64,000 nt of DNA, taken from Paenibacillus pabuli. Its GTDB lineage: Bacteria > Bacillota > Bacilli > Paenibacillales > Paenibacillaceae. The notes beneath the pieces are model-generated. The model had not been told where the DNA came from. It ran no database searches and worked only from the letters and a program-made list of their open reading frames with translations. The DNA lies in NCBI RefSeq assembly GCF_023101145.1, contig NZ_CP073714.1:4774001-4838000 (forward strand), given 5' to 3'. Below are positions 1-8,546 of this stretch, piece by piece; within the stretch, counting starts at the first letter, position 1; the number at the start of each line of letters is the position of its first letter. The translations under genes and the position numbers were made by a program.

Positions 1-80
1 CGGCCGAGGATCAGCAGTTCCTGATTTTTGTCATCCACGGTACTGACAATATTGTTATTAAATATCTGTTTAATAATCAT
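1..80 (-). CDS. BglG/LicT-family transcriptional antiterminator (5' end only)
   Basis: Only the first 26 codons lie in the window; the gene continues past the left edge. The visible residues begin MIIKQIFNNNIVSTVDD and match the start of the CAT RNA-binding domain of the SacY/LicT/GlcT/BglG family. These proteins bind a RAT hairpin in nascent mRNA and stop terminator formation; PTS-dependent phosphorylation of downstream PRD domains controls them. The ATG at 80-78 has an AGGTGG ribosome site 7-8 bases upstream. The leader of this same gene carries a RAT and a terminator, so it is probably autoregulated, and a PTS/beta-glucoside-type operon probably follows outside the window. Which sugar it serves cannot be told from here. 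Confidence 0.85.
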   Translation of the reverse strand, partial: MIIKQIFNNNIVSTVDDKNQELLILG

Positions 81-109
81 TATGGACCCACCTGTTTTTT
101 TTGAGGATT

Positions 110-166
110 AAAAAAGGGCAAAACCAAAATAGAAATAATAAAATCATTTCCATAGTGGTTTTGCCC
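110..166 (-). terminator. Leader terminator controlled by antitermination
   Basis: A perfect 10-bp stem (157-166 pairs with 116-125) is followed on the minus strand by six U residues (115-110). It lies between the promoter and the antiterminator start codon, so it works as an attenuator. The upstream arm is shared with the RAT element, making the two structures mutually exclusive. Confidence 0.85.
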
Positions 167-185
167 GCATTACCGGTAACAAGCC
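157..185 (-). promoter_or_regulatory. RAT (ribonucleic antiterminator) element
   Basis: This 29-nt element on the minus strand starts GGCTTGTTAC and ends GCGGGCAAAACC. The order and spacing of the conserved GG.TTGTTAC and GC.GGCAAAACC blocks match sac/bgl-type RATs. It overlaps the first arm of the leader terminator by 10 nt, the usual arrangement for LicT/SacY antitermination. Confidence 0.85.
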
Positions 186-193
186 TCGGATAT

Positions 194-222
194 AATCTAT
201 CATAACCTGAAAACGGTGTCAA
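194..222 (-). promoter_or_regulatory. Sigma-A promoter of the antiterminator operon
   Basis: On the minus strand a perfect -35 TTGACA (222-217) is separated by 17 bases from TAGATT (199-194). Transcription would begin just before the RAT element, as expected for a RAT-controlled leader. Confidence 0.7.
208..221. promoter_or_regulatory. cre site (CcpA operator)
   Basis: TGAAAACGGTGTCA fits the 14-base cre consensus TGWNANCGNTNWCA at every defined position. It overlaps the -35 element, so CcpA binding should repress. The operon would thus be under both substrate-specific antitermination and carbon catabolite repression. Confidence 0.75.
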
Positions 223-354
223 CCAAAAATGCTACCACTGTAAATTCACAACATCCCACATACATGCAACATTTCCCTTAAATTCCACGTTAAAAGAAAT
301 ATAAGTTTTATTGTTTACCTTTTATCAATTAAACAAACAGGAGGATTCTTTCCA

Positions 355-1380
355 ATGAACAAATTCAAATCCGTTACAGCAACTCTTGCAGCCATAACCC
401 TGCTATTATCCGCAACCCCCATATCCGCAGCAACACAGAGCAATTCCTCAGCAGTAATAGCAAATACTCAGGCTTCCCTGAATCTTGATGAAACAGCGCT
501 GAAACGATTAACCGAAGCCATCACAGCCTTGGTAGGTAAACAGACGGTGCAATTCACCAGTTCCAGTCCAGGGCTGGGCTCTGACGAGTTGTCGGTGGAA
601 GGCATCGTTAAGGGAGCCGCAACCGCTATGTCTTCGCAGGTCTATAATAAAAAAGAAGATCGTGTAGAATCGACCATTCTGATCTACCAAGCTTCAGATA
701 TACATAAATTTATGGATAATGCGCTTCGTCTCAAAATAGACAGCTTTCTGAAATCATTTGACCCCAAGGAAACCTTCAAGCCTGATGCCGTGTGGCGGGT
801 CAATCATCCAGGCAAAGAAAGCGGCCTCAAAAACTATTGGGTAATCTGGGGAGAACATCAAAGTGTTTACATCGATATAGACAACAACAATGAAATTACA
901 GCCAGCTTCACGTACGCCCTGCAAAAAGCTGATGCTTCCCTGACCAACAAAGCCAGAAACGCATTGAAAACCTTGGGCATTTCCCAAAAGAAGGCGTTTG
1001 ATTATGTGCTGCGTCAGCAAAATGGAAAAGACTCCTTCTGGAATTATCGCGATGACGGAGATATTAATCATGTATTTATTGGAGCCAAGACAGGCAAGGT
1101 ATGGGCAGTCCAAAATGACTTTGGCAAGGACTGGAGCGGGTACAAGGATTTCAACAAATCCTTCGCCAAACCTAAATTGAGCAAATCACAAGCCTTGTCC
1201 GCTGCCTCACCGAAGGTAAAATTCCTTTTTGGCATCCAACTGAAAGGCTATACGGTCACAATTAAAGAAAATCAGTACACCTTTACGAAAAAAGGAGCTG
1301 CTACCGTTGTTGGGGAAATCAACAAAAAAGGGATATTCTATTCGCTTGAGGTTCAGCCATTGAATGGTGTGCGGAATTAG
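355..1380 (+). CDS. Secreted protein of unknown function, possibly PepSY-like repeats
   Basis: The 341-residue product starts with a Sec signal peptide (residues 1 to about 25, cleavage after ISAA). An AGGAGG site (339-344) supports the ATG. No enzyme motif is recognised. The second half contains two segments (about residues 210-260 and 275-335) of the form 'S..KA......G......F.G..TG.V..V', which loosely resemble PepSY-type units, but this is not secure. The mature part is rich in Lys, Asn and Ser, typical of extracytoplasmic proteins. It stands alone: upstream is the divergent antiterminator and downstream the convergent phosphoesterase. Function is unassigned. Confidence 0.75.
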   Translation: MNKFKSVTATLAAITLLLSATPISAATQSNSSAVIANTQASLNLDETALKRLTEAITALVGKQTVQFTSSSPGLGSDELSVEGIVKGAATAMSSQVYNKKEDRVESTILIYQASDIHKFMDNALRLKIDSFLKSFDPKETFKPDAVWRVNHPGKESGLKNYWVIWGEHQSVYIDIDNNNEITASFTYALQKADASLTNKARNALKTLGISQKKAFDYVLRQQNGKDSFWNYRDDGDINHVFIGAKTGKVWAVQNDFGKDWSGYKDFNKSFAKPKLSKSQALSAASPKVKFLFGIQLKGYTVTIKENQYTFTKKGAATVVGEINKKGIFYSLEVQPLNGVRN

Positions 1381-1470
1381 TCAGCCATCTGCATACAAAA
1401 GGATACACGGGCCTTGTATAAAAGCAATCACATGAAACATGTCTATCCGTCATCTTTTGGAATGGAGTAC

Positions 1471-1504
1471 AACTATGAGCCCTCCGACGGAAGGGCTCAT
1501 AGTT
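1471..1504. terminator. 13-bp perfect hairpin between convergent genes
   Basis: Arms 1471-1483 and 1492-1504 are perfectly complementary with an 8-base loop. The hairpin sits between the convergent secreted-protein and phosphoesterase genes and can serve both, although neither side has a long U tract. Confidence 0.6.
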
Positions 1505-1519
1505 ACTAATTATCACTGA

Positions 1520-2623
1520 TTATTGCTGGAATGTCACATGAATCTGTACAATCTCGGATCGACTGCTTGTGCGAATCGGAGGTCCCCAGAAGCCAAATCC
1601 AGAGGTCACGATAGAGTGCATGGACCCTTTTTGGAGATAACCCCAATCATTCTCGTAGATGGCCTTAGTAATAAACTGAGCGGGGGCGATCTGACCACGA
1701 TGGGTGTGCCCAGACACAACCAGATCCACATGGTTTTGCTCCGCAATATCCAGATCATAAGGCTGGTGATCCATCATGAGCACAGGCTTGCTCAAGTCAG
1801 TATCCTGCATCAACGTCGCTACTTCTGCCCGATCCTTCTCTGTCCGGTCTTTCCGTCCAATTAGCGTAATCTTATCGTCCAATGTAATTTTATCATCATA
1901 CAGAACTTGCATATTACTCTTCTCCAGAGCGGAAATCAGATCCTCGATCGGACCATCATACTTGTCATGATTGCCCAGTGAGGCGTACACGCCGTAAGGG
2001 GCCTGAATGCCGCTGATAATATCCGCAATTCCACTCTTGAGATACATTTCCAGATTGTCATCGATAATATCACCAGGATACAGTACCAAATCCGGCTTCA
2101 ACGCGTTAATTTCTTCCACCATGCGTTTAGCGTGAGCAGGGCCGGACAGCAGGCCAAAGTGCATATCCGCAGCCATAACAATGTTAAGGCTGTCGACACC
2201 TTCCACTTTTTTATCAATCTGAATGCTGTATTGCCTTACGACTGGACTATAGGCGTTATAGATACCATAGCCCAGCGTGGACAGCAACAGCACGAGAGTG
2301 ACCACACCTGCCCATTTATGAGCGTAATGTCTTGGAATACGGGTTAGTCTAAGTAACCAGAGCGTTAGATGAACTACCGGCAGAATTAATAACAGCAGAG
2401 AAAAGATTGCAAGCCAGTATGAACCGATAACACTCAGGAAAGAAACACTTCCAAACAACCGTGCCAGTATGAATGACACGGCGAGGAATACAAGCGCGAC
2501 TATGTAAAACCAACGAAATCTCGCAGATACGACAGGCTTCATCCAGCTCCAGCCACTCCACCCTATGTAAAACACCAATAAACCGTATACAACCAAAAAC
2601 AAGATGCCTGTAAGTACAAACAT
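1520..2623 (-). CDS. Membrane-anchored calcineurin-like metallophosphoesterase
   Basis: The N-terminal ~130 residues contain about four membrane segments, followed by a cytoplasmic or extracytoplasmic phosphoesterase domain. The metal-binding motifs are in order: MAADMHFG, YPGDIIDD, LGNHDKYDG, MMDHQP and VSGHTHRGQ. This is the YkuE/YaeI-like architecture, whose members act on phospholipid or nucleotide phosphodiesters; the substrate here is unknown. The ATG at 2623 is preferred because GGAGG runs lie immediately upstream (2625-2640). An in-frame ATG at 2689 would add 22 polar residues but lacks a ribosome site. The gene appears monocistronic. Confidence 0.88.
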   Translation of the reverse strand: MFVLTGILFLVVYGLLVFYIGWSGWSWMKPVVSARFRWFYIVALVFLAVSFILARLFGSVSFLSVIGSYWLAIFSLLLLILPVVHLTLWLLRLTRIPRHYAHKWAGVVTLVLLLSTLGYGIYNAYSPVVRQYSIQIDKKVEGVDSLNIVMAADMHFGLLSGPAHAKRMVEEINALKPDLVLYPGDIIDDNLEMYLKSGIADIISGIQAPYGVYASLGNHDKYDGPIEDLISALEKSNMQVLYDDKITLDDKITLIGRKDRTEKDRAEVATLMQDTDLSKPVLMMDHQPYDLDIAEQNHVDLVVSGHTHRGQIAPAQFITKAIYENDWGYLQKGSMHSIVTSGFGFWGPPIRTSSRSEIVQIHVTFQQ

Positions 2624-2831
2624 GCCTCCGTTAACCTCCACGTCAATAAGTTGATTGCTGAATTTTCTCCTAAACGAATTCCAGTCCATCTGAACAAGTA
2701 TAACGCAGTTAAAGGGGTGAGGACATCTGTTTCCATTCCTCAGATGCGTACATTTTATTACAATTTGGGATACTTAAATTTCAAACTTTATATATTAGCC
2801 AATACGTCAACCTATAGCCTTTCATCTGAAT

Positions 2832-2892
2832 AAAAAAAGCATTCCTGCGTCCGCTCATGACTGAATAACATCATGAACGAACACAGGAATGC
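2832..2892 (-). terminator. Terminator of the zwf-tal-gnd operon
   Basis: A long hairpin with GCATTCCTG arms (2839-2892) is followed on the minus strand by seven U residues (2838-2832), 22 bases after the gnd stop codon. Confidence 0.85.
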
Positions 2893-2914
2893 TGAACATT
2901 CTCGAATTAACATA

Positions 2915-4333
2915 TTACTCGTTAGTATCCATCCATTGGAAGTGGAATGAACCTTCTTTGTCCACACGTTTGAATGTGTGAGCGCCAAAGTAGTCACGTT
3001 GTGCTTGCAACAGGTTTGCTGGCAAACGCTCAGTGCGGTAGCTGTCATAGTAAGACAACGCGCTGGAGAATCCAGGAACCGGAATTCCTTGAGTTACCGC
3101 AGCTGCAACAACTTCACGCCATGCACCTTGGTAGGATTCAACAATGTTTTGGAAGTATGGGTCAAGAAGCAGATTTTTCAGTGCTGCATCCTTGTCATAT
3201 GCTTCCTTGATGTTTTGCAGGAACTGCGAACGGATGATGCAGCCACCACGGAAGATCATGGCGATGTTGCCGTATTTCAGATCCCAGCCGTACTCGTCGG
3301 AAGCTGCGCGCATTTGGGCAAAACCTTGTGCGTAAGATACGATTTTACTTGCAAACAGCGCTTTGCGCACGTTCTCGATGAACGCCTTTTTGTCGCCAGA
3401 GAAGGCTTCCGTTGCTGGTCCATTCAAGATTTTGCTTGCTGCTACGCGCTCGTCCTTCATTGCAGACAGGAAGCGGGAGAATACGGATTCCGTAATCATG
3501 GACAATGGTACGCCGAGATCCAGCGCGCTTTGGCTTGTCCATTTGCCTGTTCCTTTTTGTCCGGCTGCATCCAGAATGACATCAACCATTGGTTTGCCCG
3601 TTTCCGGATCGTATTTGGAGAAGATGTCTGCCGTGATTTCGATCAAGTAGCTATCCAGCTCGCCTTGATTCCATTCGGAGAAGATCGCATGCAGTTCTTC
3701 AACGGACACATTCAGCACCGATTTGAGCAAATGATACGCTTCACCGATCAACTGCATATCTCCATACTCGATACCGTTGTGTACCATTTTTACATAGTGT
3801 CCGGCACCATCTGGTCCAATATATGTGCTGCAAGCATCGTCGCCTACTTTAGCGGAAATAGCGGTCAGAATCGGTTCAACGAGTTCATAAGCGCTCTCTT
3901 GTCCACCTGGCATGATTGCCGGGCCTTTCAATGCGCCTTCTTCCCCACCGGATACTCCCGCACCGATAAAGCGGAAACCTTTGGCTTCCAGCTCTTTGCT
4001 ACGGCGTTGAGTGTCAGGGAAGTATGCATTCCCTCCATCAATGATGATATCGCCCTCGTCCAAGTGAGGCAACAGTTGTTCAATGGTAGCGTCCGTTGCT
4101 TTACCCGCTTGAACCATGATCAGGATTTTGCGTGGAGATTCCAGGGAACCCACGAACTCTTCAATGGAGAAGGCACCTGTCAGTTTTTTTCCCTCAGCCT
4201 CTTTTAGGAGATCATGCGTTTTCTCCGGGGAACGGTTAAATACCGATACCGAGAATCCTTTGCTTTCAATATTAAGGGCAAGGTTCTTACCCATTACTGC
4301 AAGTCCGATGACACCGATCTGTTGTTTACTCAT
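2915..4333 (-). CDS. gndA: 6-phosphogluconate dehydrogenase, decarboxylating
   Basis: The enzyme oxidises 6-phosphogluconate to ribulose 5-phosphate and CO2 with NADP, the last step of the oxidative pentose-phosphate pathway. The 472 residues match the long form of the family. The sequence shows the N-terminal Rossmann motif GVIGLAVMGKNLA, the substrate region GGEEGALKGPAIMPGG (about residues 128-143), the catalytic-Lys block HYVKMVHNGIEYGDMQ and the KGTGKWT motif (about residue 260). A GGGAGG site lies 5 bases before the ATG. It is the last gene of a minus-strand operon with zwf and the transaldolase-like gene, 59 bases after the latter, and is followed by a strong terminator. Confidence 0.97.
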   Translation of the reverse strand: MSKQQIGVIGLAVMGKNLALNIESKGFSVSVFNRSPEKTHDLLKEAEGKKLTGAFSIEEFVGSLESPRKILIMVQAGKATDATIEQLLPHLDEGDIIIDGGNAYFPDTQRRSKELEAKGFRFIGAGVSGGEEGALKGPAIMPGGQESAYELVEPILTAISAKVGDDACSTYIGPDGAGHYVKMVHNGIEYGDMQLIGEAYHLLKSVLNVSVEELHAIFSEWNQGELDSYLIEITADIFSKYDPETGKPMVDVILDAAGQKGTGKWTSQSALDLGVPLSMITESVFSRFLSAMKDERVAASKILNGPATEAFSGDKKAFIENVRKALFASKIVSYAQGFAQMRAASDEYGWDLKYGNIAMIFRGGCIIRSQFLQNIKEAYDKDAALKNLLLDPYFQNIVESYQGAWREVVAAAVTQGIPVPGFSSALSYYDSYRTERLPANLLQAQRDYFGAHTFKRVDKEGSFHFQWMDTNE

Positions 4334-4392
4334 TATGTCCTCCCAATACTCTTTATATATAGTAGGTAAAATTCGAGATCAATAATCCTTTA

Positions 4393-5058
4393 TTACTGAA
4401 CAGTTTTTTTCCAGTCTGCTGCAAACTTATCCATGCCTTGGTCTGTCAGCGGGTGTTTGGAGATTTGCTCAATAACGGAGAATGGAACAGTCGCAATATG
4501 TGCTCCAGCCATGGCTACACGTGTAACGTGGTCCGGATGTCTTACGGAAGCCGCAATAATCTGTGCATCCAGGTTATGTGTACGGAACAGTTCAGCGACT
4601 TTGGCAACCAATTGCACGCCATCTTCGGAGATATCATCGAGACGTCCCAGGAATGGGGATACATATGTTGCACCGGCACGAGCAGCAAGCAGCGCCTGGT
4701 TTACGGTGAAGATCAATGTCACATTGGTTTTCACGCCTTTTTTGGTCAGGTAACGGCAAGCTTCCAGTCCTGCAAGTGTCATTGGCAGCTTGATTGTGAT
4801 GTTTTTGTCGTTGTTATTGATTTTGATCAGTTCGTTTGCTTGAGCAATCATCTCTTCAGCTGTAATCGCATCTGGTGTTACTTCCGCAGATACGGATTCA
4901 ACTTCAGGTACCTCACGCAAAATTTCTTCAATACGGTCTTCGAATTTCACGCCTTCTTTGGCTACCAATGACGGGTTAGTTGTAACACCAGACAGGACGC
5001 CGATTTTGTATGCTTTTTTGATGTCTACCAGGTTTGCTGTATCGATGAAAAATTTCAT
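4393..5058 (-). CDS. Transaldolase-like protein (small Fsa/TalC subfamily)
   Basis: A single-domain Schiff-base aldolase of 221 residues, the size of the FSA/TalC-type transaldolases. Residues MKFFIDTAN form the first barrel strand with its Asp, and NITIKLPMT carries the Schiff-base Lys (about residue 87). Members interconvert sugar phosphates as transaldolases or cleave fructose 6-phosphate; next to zwf and gnd a transaldolase role in the pentose-phosphate pathway is more likely. The ATG at 5058 lies 9 bases after GGAGG. A TTG two codons earlier is too close to that site. It lies 42 bases after zwf and is certainly in the same operon. Confidence 0.93.
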   Translation of the reverse strand: MKFFIDTANLVDIKKAYKIGVLSGVTTNPSLVAKEGVKFEDRIEEILREVPEVESVSAEVTPDAITAEEMIAQANELIKINNNDKNITIKLPMTLAGLEACRYLTKKGVKTNVTLIFTVNQALLAARAGATYVSPFLGRLDDISEDGVQLVAKVAELFRTHNLDAQIIAASVRHPDHVTRVAMAGAHIATVPFSVIEQISKHPLTDQGMDKFAADWKKTVQ

Positions 5059-5100
5059 GTTCAATTACCTCCAAGGGATATGTTTTTTTGTTTTTTTATG

Positions 5101-6618
5101 TTACAGATTAGCATTAACAGCCAAAGGAACTTCAATATCATCTTCAGCCTGCTGATCGGCAGGTTGGTCAAACCACCAGTGATGCCCTTCCGCAGCGAGC
5201 ATCGCATCCGACTCTGCTGGTCCGTAGCTTCCAGCCGGGTACAGATGAAGCGGGAGCAAATTCTCCTGGAATGCATCCAGAATAGGTTGTACCCAAGCCC
5301 AGGATAGCTCTACTTCATCCCAATGGGCAAAGAACGTTGGGTCACCATGCAATGCATCATGGATTAAGTTCTCATAGGCCTCAGCCAGATCCTCACGATC
5401 TGGTGACAGATCGATATGAACCGGTTTGAACTCCCCTTTGTTTTGCGGGTCGCTCGCATTCAGCTGCAGTGTCATGCTCTGGTCAGGACTCATCTCAATC
5501 ACAAGCAGGTTCGGCTTGGAACCGTTAACCACGTTGGCTTGGCCAGATGGTTCCTTGAATTCGATGACAATACGCGTCGATTTCTCCTTCATTCGTTTAC
5601 CGGTACGGATATAGAAAGGCACTCCGCGCCAGAAGAAGTCATCAATCTGCAATTTGGCGGCAATAAACGTATCATTCATCGTATTCTCGGCAACACCCGG
5701 TTCAGCTGCATATCCGTTAACGGATTTGCCTTGGATGTTTCCTTCAGCATACTGTCCGCGAATGACACTTGCACCCACGTTTTGCTTTTGCAGTGGCTGG
5801 ATCGATTCCATGATGTGTTTTTTCTTCAAACCGACTTTTTCCGAGGTGCTGTTATATGGAAGCTGGATCGCCATCATCATAAGCAATTGCAGCATATGAT
5901 TCTGGAACATGTCACGCACGGCGCCTACATGATCATAATAGGATGCCCGTTCTTCCACGCCAACAGTCTCATTAGCGGTGATCTGCACATTGGAGATGTA
6001 ACGGTTGTTCCACAACGCCTTCATGATCGGATTGCTTTGATGCAAGGTTTCCAAACGCTGCACCATCGGTTTGCCCAAATAGTGGTCAATTCGATAAATT
6101 TCTTCTTCTGTGAACGCCTCGCTTAATTTGCGATTGAGGTCACGAGCCGATTGCAGATCATGTCCAAATGGCTTCTCGATCACAAGGCGTTTCCAGCCTT
6201 CAGTTGATCCAAGTCCACTTAGCTGAATGTTTTCTGCAATGGGTTCGAAGAATTCTGGACCAACTGAAAGATAGAACAAACGATTGGAAGGAATGGCAAG
6301 CTCTGCTTCTCTTTGTTCAACCAAATTTAACAGCTCTTTATAATCTTCCTTATGGCTTATATTCAATACACTGTAGCGGAAAGCCTGCACGAATGATTTC
6401 ACAACCTCAGGATCAGCCGGACGTCTGGAAAATTCATTTAATGATTTTTCCACTTGTGCCTGAAAGAATTCATCAGACCACTCTCTACGTCCCAAGCCAA
6501 TCAGCGAGAAGGATGCCGGAAGTTTCTGCTCAATATATAAATTATATAAGGCTGGATATATTTTTCTTTTGGCTAAATCGCCAGTCGCACCAAATAAAAT
6601 AATGCTCGTTGGTTCCAT
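5101..6618 (-). CDS. zwf: Glucose-6-phosphate 1-dehydrogenase
   Basis: The enzyme oxidises glucose 6-phosphate to 6-phosphogluconolactone with NADP, the entry step of the oxidative pentose-phosphate pathway. The 505-residue product has the nucleotide-binding motif ILFGATGDLAKRK at the N-terminus and the substrate-binding/catalytic motif RIDHYLGKP (about residue 177), followed by the conserved C-terminal dehydrogenase domain. It is the first gene of the zwf-tal-gnd operon, and no 6-phosphogluconolactonase gene is visible in the operon. The divergent LysR regulator 112 bases away is an obvious candidate controller. An AAGGAG site precedes the ATG. Confidence 0.97.
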   Translation of the reverse strand: MEPTSIILFGATGDLAKRKIYPALYNLYIEQKLPASFSLIGLGRREWSDEFFQAQVEKSLNEFSRRPADPEVVKSFVQAFRYSVLNISHKEDYKELLNLVEQREAELAIPSNRLFYLSVGPEFFEPIAENIQLSGLGSTEGWKRLVIEKPFGHDLQSARDLNRKLSEAFTEEEIYRIDHYLGKPMVQRLETLHQSNPIMKALWNNRYISNVQITANETVGVEERASYYDHVGAVRDMFQNHMLQLLMMMAIQLPYNSTSEKVGLKKKHIMESIQPLQKQNVGASVIRGQYAEGNIQGKSVNGYAAEPGVAENTMNDTFIAAKLQIDDFFWRGVPFYIRTGKRMKEKSTRIVIEFKEPSGQANVVNGSKPNLLVIEMSPDQSMTLQLNASDPQNKGEFKPVHIDLSPDREDLAEAYENLIHDALHGDPTFFAHWDEVELSWAWVQPILDAFQENLLPLHLYPAGSYGPAESDAMLAAEGHHWWFDQPADQQAEDDIEVPLAVNANL

Positions 6619-6730
6619 CTCACTATTCTCCTTCCAAGTAACTCTGGTTTCTTTGCTGTAGTTACACTATAATACGTTTTATAGCCATACAAGTAATTAA
6701 TATATTTCACAGGAGCTATAGACGATATCT

Positions 6731-7618
6731 ATGACGACAAATTATGAATTATATAAGGTATTCTATTGGGCTGCCAAAACAGGCAGTTTGACCCAAGCCG
6801 CCAAAGCGCTATATATTACTCAACCCAGTGTCAGTCATGCCATTAAACAGTTGGAAGAAAGCTTTGGTCTCACGTTGTTTTACCGGAACTCCAAGGGAGT
6901 TGCGCTAACACAGGAAGGTGTAAGTCTGTATTCCTATATTGAACAATCACAAATTTTGATCTCGCTGGCCGAGGAGAAAATGGCTGCATTGAAGAATTTA
7001 GACAACGGGGAACTACGGATTGGTGGCAGTGATTCGCTGTTCAAGCATTACATGCTGTCCTATCTGGAAGAATTCCATGTGCTTTACCCTAACATCAAGC
7101 TGCATCTAAGTCATGGGACAACGCCGGAAGTCATAACCTTTCTGAAAGAAGGCAAAATTGATTTGGGTGTTGTGCGAATGCCCATTGTTGATCCGCAGCT
7201 TGAGGTCAGGGAAAGTATCCAGCTCAAAGACTGCTTCGTTGCGGGGGAACGTTATGCGCAGCTCAAGGGAAAAGTCATGACACTGGAGATGCTGATGGAG
7301 CATCAGCTGATTCTTTTTTCGCGGAACAGCAGGGTTCGCATGGCGATTACGGAATTGTTCAACAGCTATGGCTACACACTTAAACCGGAGATTGAGGTCG
7401 GAAGCGTAGATTTGTTAATTGAATTTGCACGGCGGGGATTGGGCATATCGTATGTCACCCGTGAATTTATTTCCAAAGAGCTGGAAGAAGGCTCTCTCTT
7501 CGAAATTCAGTTGGATGTTTCTTTGCCACCTTCACATGTGGGCATCATGACCAAGCGAAATATGCCGATTTCCCTGGCGGCCAATCGTTTTATGGATCTC
7601 ATTTTCAAAACGGAATAA
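6731..7618 (+). CDS. LysR-family transcriptional regulator, divergent from zwf
   Basis: A 295-residue LTTR. The N-terminal winged helix-turn-helix covers residues ~1-60 (GSLTQAAKALYITQPSVSHA), and a LysR substrate-binding domain covers ~90-290. The gene shares a 112-base intergenic region with zwf, and LysR regulators usually control the divergent promoter, so a link to the pentose-phosphate operon is inferred. Two TATAGC/GCTATA half-repeats (6680-6685 and 6715-6720) lie in the shared region, but no clean T-N11-A box could be defined. The ligand is unknown. AGGAG lies about 15 bases before the ATG, rather far. Confidence 0.9.
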   Translation: MTTNYELYKVFYWAAKTGSLTQAAKALYITQPSVSHAIKQLEESFGLTLFYRNSKGVALTQEGVSLYSYIEQSQILISLAEEKMAALKNLDNGELRIGGSDSLFKHYMLSYLEEFHVLYPNIKLHLSHGTTPEVITFLKEGKIDLGVVRMPIVDPQLEVRESIQLKDCFVAGERYAQLKGKVMTLEMLMEHQLILFSRNSRVRMAITELFNSYGYTLKPEIEVGSVDLLIEFARRGLGISYVTREFISKELEEGSLFEIQLDVSLPPSHVGIMTKRNMPISLAANRFMDLIFKTE

Positions 7619-7635
7619 GATTCGTTGTTCAACAA

Positions 7636-7678
7636 AAAAAGTGCTTTTTCACCCTAGAAGGATGATGAAGCACTTTTT
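7636..7678. terminator. Bidirectional terminator
   Basis: Arms AAAAAGTGCTT (7636-7646) and AAGCACTTTTT (7668-7678) give an 11-bp stem with A/T tracts on both sides, between the convergent LysR gene and the next minus-strand gene. Confidence 0.8.
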
Positions 7679-7701
7679 GTTATGCATACTTGCCTGCTTA
7701 C

Positions 7702-8376
7702 TTACCGTCCTATTCCAAGTTCTCTTAATCTAGCCTCAATTCTCTCAGGGATTATAGCGAACAGTTGGGCCCAAGGCATGAATACACTCGGCTCAAGCAA
7801 ATACTCCTCAAACTCCATAGAGGGAATAAACGCCTTAGTCTGTAGGAAACTCCTCACGCTGGCATCAATCTGTTCATTGGTTTCGAAATAACCTCTGAAC
7901 ATCTCGTTCACGAGCAGACCGTCGCAACCCGCATTGACGCCTGCTGCACTGTACAGATTAGGCAGCAGTTCGAATACAACAGGCAATGGTGAAAAAGCGT
8001 GTTTGCCTGGCTGCGAGTAAAGACATACATGTCGCTCCACCACATTGACCCGATCCTTCAGCAATCCCCGAATCACTTTGCCATGAAAGCTGGCTTCACA
8101 GTCCACAACTTCTCCGTCATGGCTCACATATATCCATACATGTTCCATTTCGTACAAATGCCCAATTTCGTAATCCCACCAAATCGAGAATTCAATCACA
8201 TATTGGACCGCCTCAACCGGAAAATGAATTTCCCGACTAAACGACGGGGAAGGGCCAGAGCATTCCAGTATTGAAACACCCACCAAATCCGGATAAAAGG
8301 GCTCATTTCGATCAAACATCAATACAGGCGCATAACTCATCGCGGTTTCCAGCATTTCCTGCTCAGACATGGTCAT
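7702..8376 (-). CDS. Conserved protein of unknown function
   Basis: A soluble protein of 224 residues without signal peptide or membrane segments. Notable conserved-looking blocks are MFDRNEPFYPDLVG (about residues 20-33), EFSIWWDYEIGHLYEMEHVW (about 65-84), VVDCEASFHGK and SQPGKHAFSP. The spread of His, Glu and Asp residues (EHVW, FHGK, KHAF) would suit metal binding or catalysis, but no named family is claimed. The ATG at 8376 lies 8 bases after GGAGG; a GTG at 8391 would put the ribosome site inside the reading frame. The gene is monocistronic with a terminator at its 3' side. Confidence 0.7.
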   Translation of the reverse strand: MTMSEQEMLETAMSYAPVLMFDRNEPFYPDLVGVSILECSGPSPSFSREIHFPVEAVQYVIEFSIWWDYEIGHLYEMEHVWIYVSHDGEVVDCEASFHGKVIRGLLKDRVNVVERHVCLYSQPGKHAFSPLPVVFELLPNLYSAAGVNAGCDGLLVNEMFRGYFETNEQIDASVRSFLQTKAFIPSMEFEEYLLEPSVFMPWAQLFAIIPERIEARLRELGIGR

Positions 8377-8475
8377 GGATCGTACCTCCACATTCTTTGA
8401 GTGCTGCTACTATAACAAACGGATGTCATGCCTATCTTAACAGAGAATTTGTAACGTGTTAATTGAAACAAAATA

Positions 8476-8513
8476 TAGGCCCGTGACCGGAAAATTTTCC
8501 GGTCATGGGCCTA
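8476..8513 (-). terminator. Terminator of the cupin gene
   Basis: A hairpin with arms of about 17 bases (8476-8513, core GACCGGAAAATTTTCCGGTC) followed by a U-rich stretch on the minus strand, just after the cupin stop codon. Confidence 0.75.
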
Positions 8514-8546
8514 AAATTGGTCAATTAATAGCAGAACGTGATGCTG

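Noticed and set aside
2978..4207. Long plus-strand open frame antisense to gndA
   Set aside because: It lies wholly over the confidently identified gndA, has no ribosome site and its peptide is rich in Cys, Phe and His, as expected of an antisense shadow.
5416..6126. Plus-strand frame of 236 codons inside zwf
   Set aside because: Antisense to conserved zwf coding sequence, with shadow-type composition and no family match.
6680..6720. TATAGC/GCTATA half-repeats as a LysR box between zwf and the LysR gene
   Set aside because: Spacing of the halves (about 29 bases between) does not fit a T-N11-A LysR box, so it is mentioned only in the gene entry.
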